Source of the DNA: Christensenella minuta
Lineage (GTDB): Bacteria; Bacillota; Clostridia; Christensenellales; Christensenellaceae
DNA length: 64,000 nt
NCBI RefSeq assembly: GCF_003628755.1
Contig: NZ_CP029256.1
Location: 1,445,585-1,509,584 of the forward strand
Reading direction: 5' to 3'
Shown: positions 63,157 through 64,000 of the stretch, in pieces
How positions within the stretch are numbered: position 1 is the stretch's first letter
How the letters are laid out: the number at the start of each line of letters is the position of its first letter
Program-made: the position numbers and the translations under genes
Notes under the pieces: generated by a model
Database searches by the model: none
The model's input: the letters and a program-made list of their open reading frames with translations, nothing else
Told to the model about the DNA's origin: nothing

Positions 63157-64000
63157 TCACACTTTTTCGTCTTGTTTTTTTAGAAATTTCAGTTTAACCA
63201 GCATCAGGTTGGCAAACTGCGATTTCCCTTCAAGGAACGTAATCTCCCCGAACATAAATAACCCCAGTGAATTTTTTCCGGTTATAAACGTGTAATCGTC
63301 CAGCATGGATTTTACGCCTGCGCAGCCAAATATAATGGAATCTTCCGATGCATAAAAATCCTTCATGATTTTACAAACATTCCGCTTGTCCGTATAGCGT
63401 ACGAGAAGTTTCCTTTCCTCCGGCAGGTTCGCACCACAAATGAAATTTTCGCCGTCCGGTATCAGGTGGATATTTCTGTTTTGGACGTCACTGATGGCAA
63501 TACGCTCATGAATCCCTTCCCCAACGCCTCGCTTTTTTGCTTCAGAATGGATGTAGTCGTAAAACCTCACCTGCGTTCCTTCCGACTCGGCCGTCTCGAT
63601 ATAGCGCGGATCTGTGCCGCAGGCTTTTACAGTGGCAATAACCTCCTGGTGCACATTACAGCACTCAACCGCCAAATCATACCGCTCATCCATAATCAGC
63701 AAAATAGCGGCTTCTCCATTTTCAGGCAGCATGCGTCCTTTGCGCCCGTCCTGCCCGATTGCAGGGCTTCCTCCCACAAACGGGATTCCCGGATAGATAT
63801 CACTAAGCTGTTCAAGGAATATCTCTTCCCTTCCGCAATTTCCAAAAAACAGAATCCCTCCTTTTACAGTTTCGCATTCGTTGGCATATGCTTTAATATC
63901 CTGTATTGTCTGTTCCAGTCCTCCATGGAAAACAACCCCTTTTACCGCAAAAGGCAATTCCACCGCCTCAATCTCCTGTGGCGGCACCCAGCCCCACTCG
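63157..64000 (-). CDS. FIST-domain sensory protein (N-terminus beyond window)
   Basis: ILFFGNCGREEIFLEQLSDIYPGIPFVGGSPA is FIST N, and IIFGCAGVKSMLDDYTF, then GLFMFGEI is FIST C. FIST domains bind small ligands for signalling. The frame is open through 64000, and the GTG at 63987 lies within conserved sequence, so the true start is probably outside. Effector domains, if any, would be N-terminal. Confidence 0.72.
   Translation of the reverse strand, partial: EWGWVPPQEIEAVELPFAVKGVVFHGGLEQTIQDIKAYANECETVKGGILFFGNCGREEIFLEQLSDIYPGIPFVGGSPAIGQDGRKGRMLPENGEAAILLIMDERYDLAVECCNVHQEVIATVKACGTDPRYIETAESEGTQVRFYDYIHSEAKKRGVGEGIHERIAISDVQNRNIHLIPDGENFICGANLPEERKLLVRYTDKRNVCKIMKDFYASEDSIIFGCAGVKSMLDDYTFITGKNSLGLFMFGEITFLEGKSQFANLMLVKLKFLKKQDEKV

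Overview
The window is a Firmicutes (class Clostridia) chromosome segment. This is inferred from the spoVG/purR/glmU/pth/mfd neighbourhood, the Gram-positive sortase and T4SS gene families, and the Tn1549/Tn916-type mobile elements. The genus cannot be fixed from the sequence. About 54 kb of the 64 kb is one integrative and conjugative element (ICE), with smaller mobile elements nested inside it.

Host left flank (1-5461): a minus-strand housekeeping cluster (mfd start, pth, glmU, spoVG, purR, a GNAT acetyltransferase, a small Cys-rich protein, tadA, a lipoprotein), then the 5' half of a host tRNA-Ser(CGA). ICE (about 5462-59499): it lies between two copies of the 8-bp core CTCGAAAT in the anticodon loop of that tRNA. 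The 3' half of the tRNA is at 59500-59547, and the two halves rebuild an 89-nt tRNA. Just inside the left end the ICE carries a complete tRNA-Ser with the same anticodon.

The left recombination module has int, xis, a structured non-coding block, an HTH gene and a damaged sigma gene. Two inverted, nearly identical IS110-family copies bracket 12.2 kb. That stretch holds a Tn916-type int/xis/HTH/sigma module, a small cargo operon (UDP-glucose dehydrogenase, processive glycosyltransferase, GH26-like lipoprotein), a XerC/D-like recombinase, an oriT, mobC, a frameshifted relaxase and two XRE regulators. After IS copy 2 come an unknown two-gene unit, a DUF6050-like protein and an arsenic cassette (arsR-acr3-arsM) flanked by a duplicated terminator.

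The Tn1549-type transfer module follows on the minus strand: VirD4, PcfB, Maff2, VirB6, PrgI, VirB4, an NlpC/P60 hydrolase, DUF4315, DUF4366, TopB and ArdC. Maff2 is cut by an 11.0-kb mobilizable element (39873-50882) with a large serine recombinase, its own relaxase/mobC/rep/DnaC module and tet(W). The ICE right end has a Rep-like protein, an orphan DNA methyltransferase and a 1216-residue thioester/Cna-B adhesin. Host right flank (59548-64000): an IS21-type remnant and a sugar locus (fucose/arabinose isomerase family, AraC regulator, rhamnose mutarotase family, FIST protein).

The strongest unusual signals are: (1) a bridge RNA in the IS110 5' region whose four guide segments can be read and matched to the element ends and to both insertion sites; (2) an ICE that breaks a tRNA-Ser(CGA) gene but carries an intact tRNA-Ser(CGA); (3) a non-coding block between xis and the HTH gene, present twice, whose hairpins show compensatory changes; (4) a rep gene with five exact 23-bp-period repeats inside its coding sequence; (5) several disabling lesions (relaxase, sigma, maff2) suggesting the ICE is now impaired for self-transfer.
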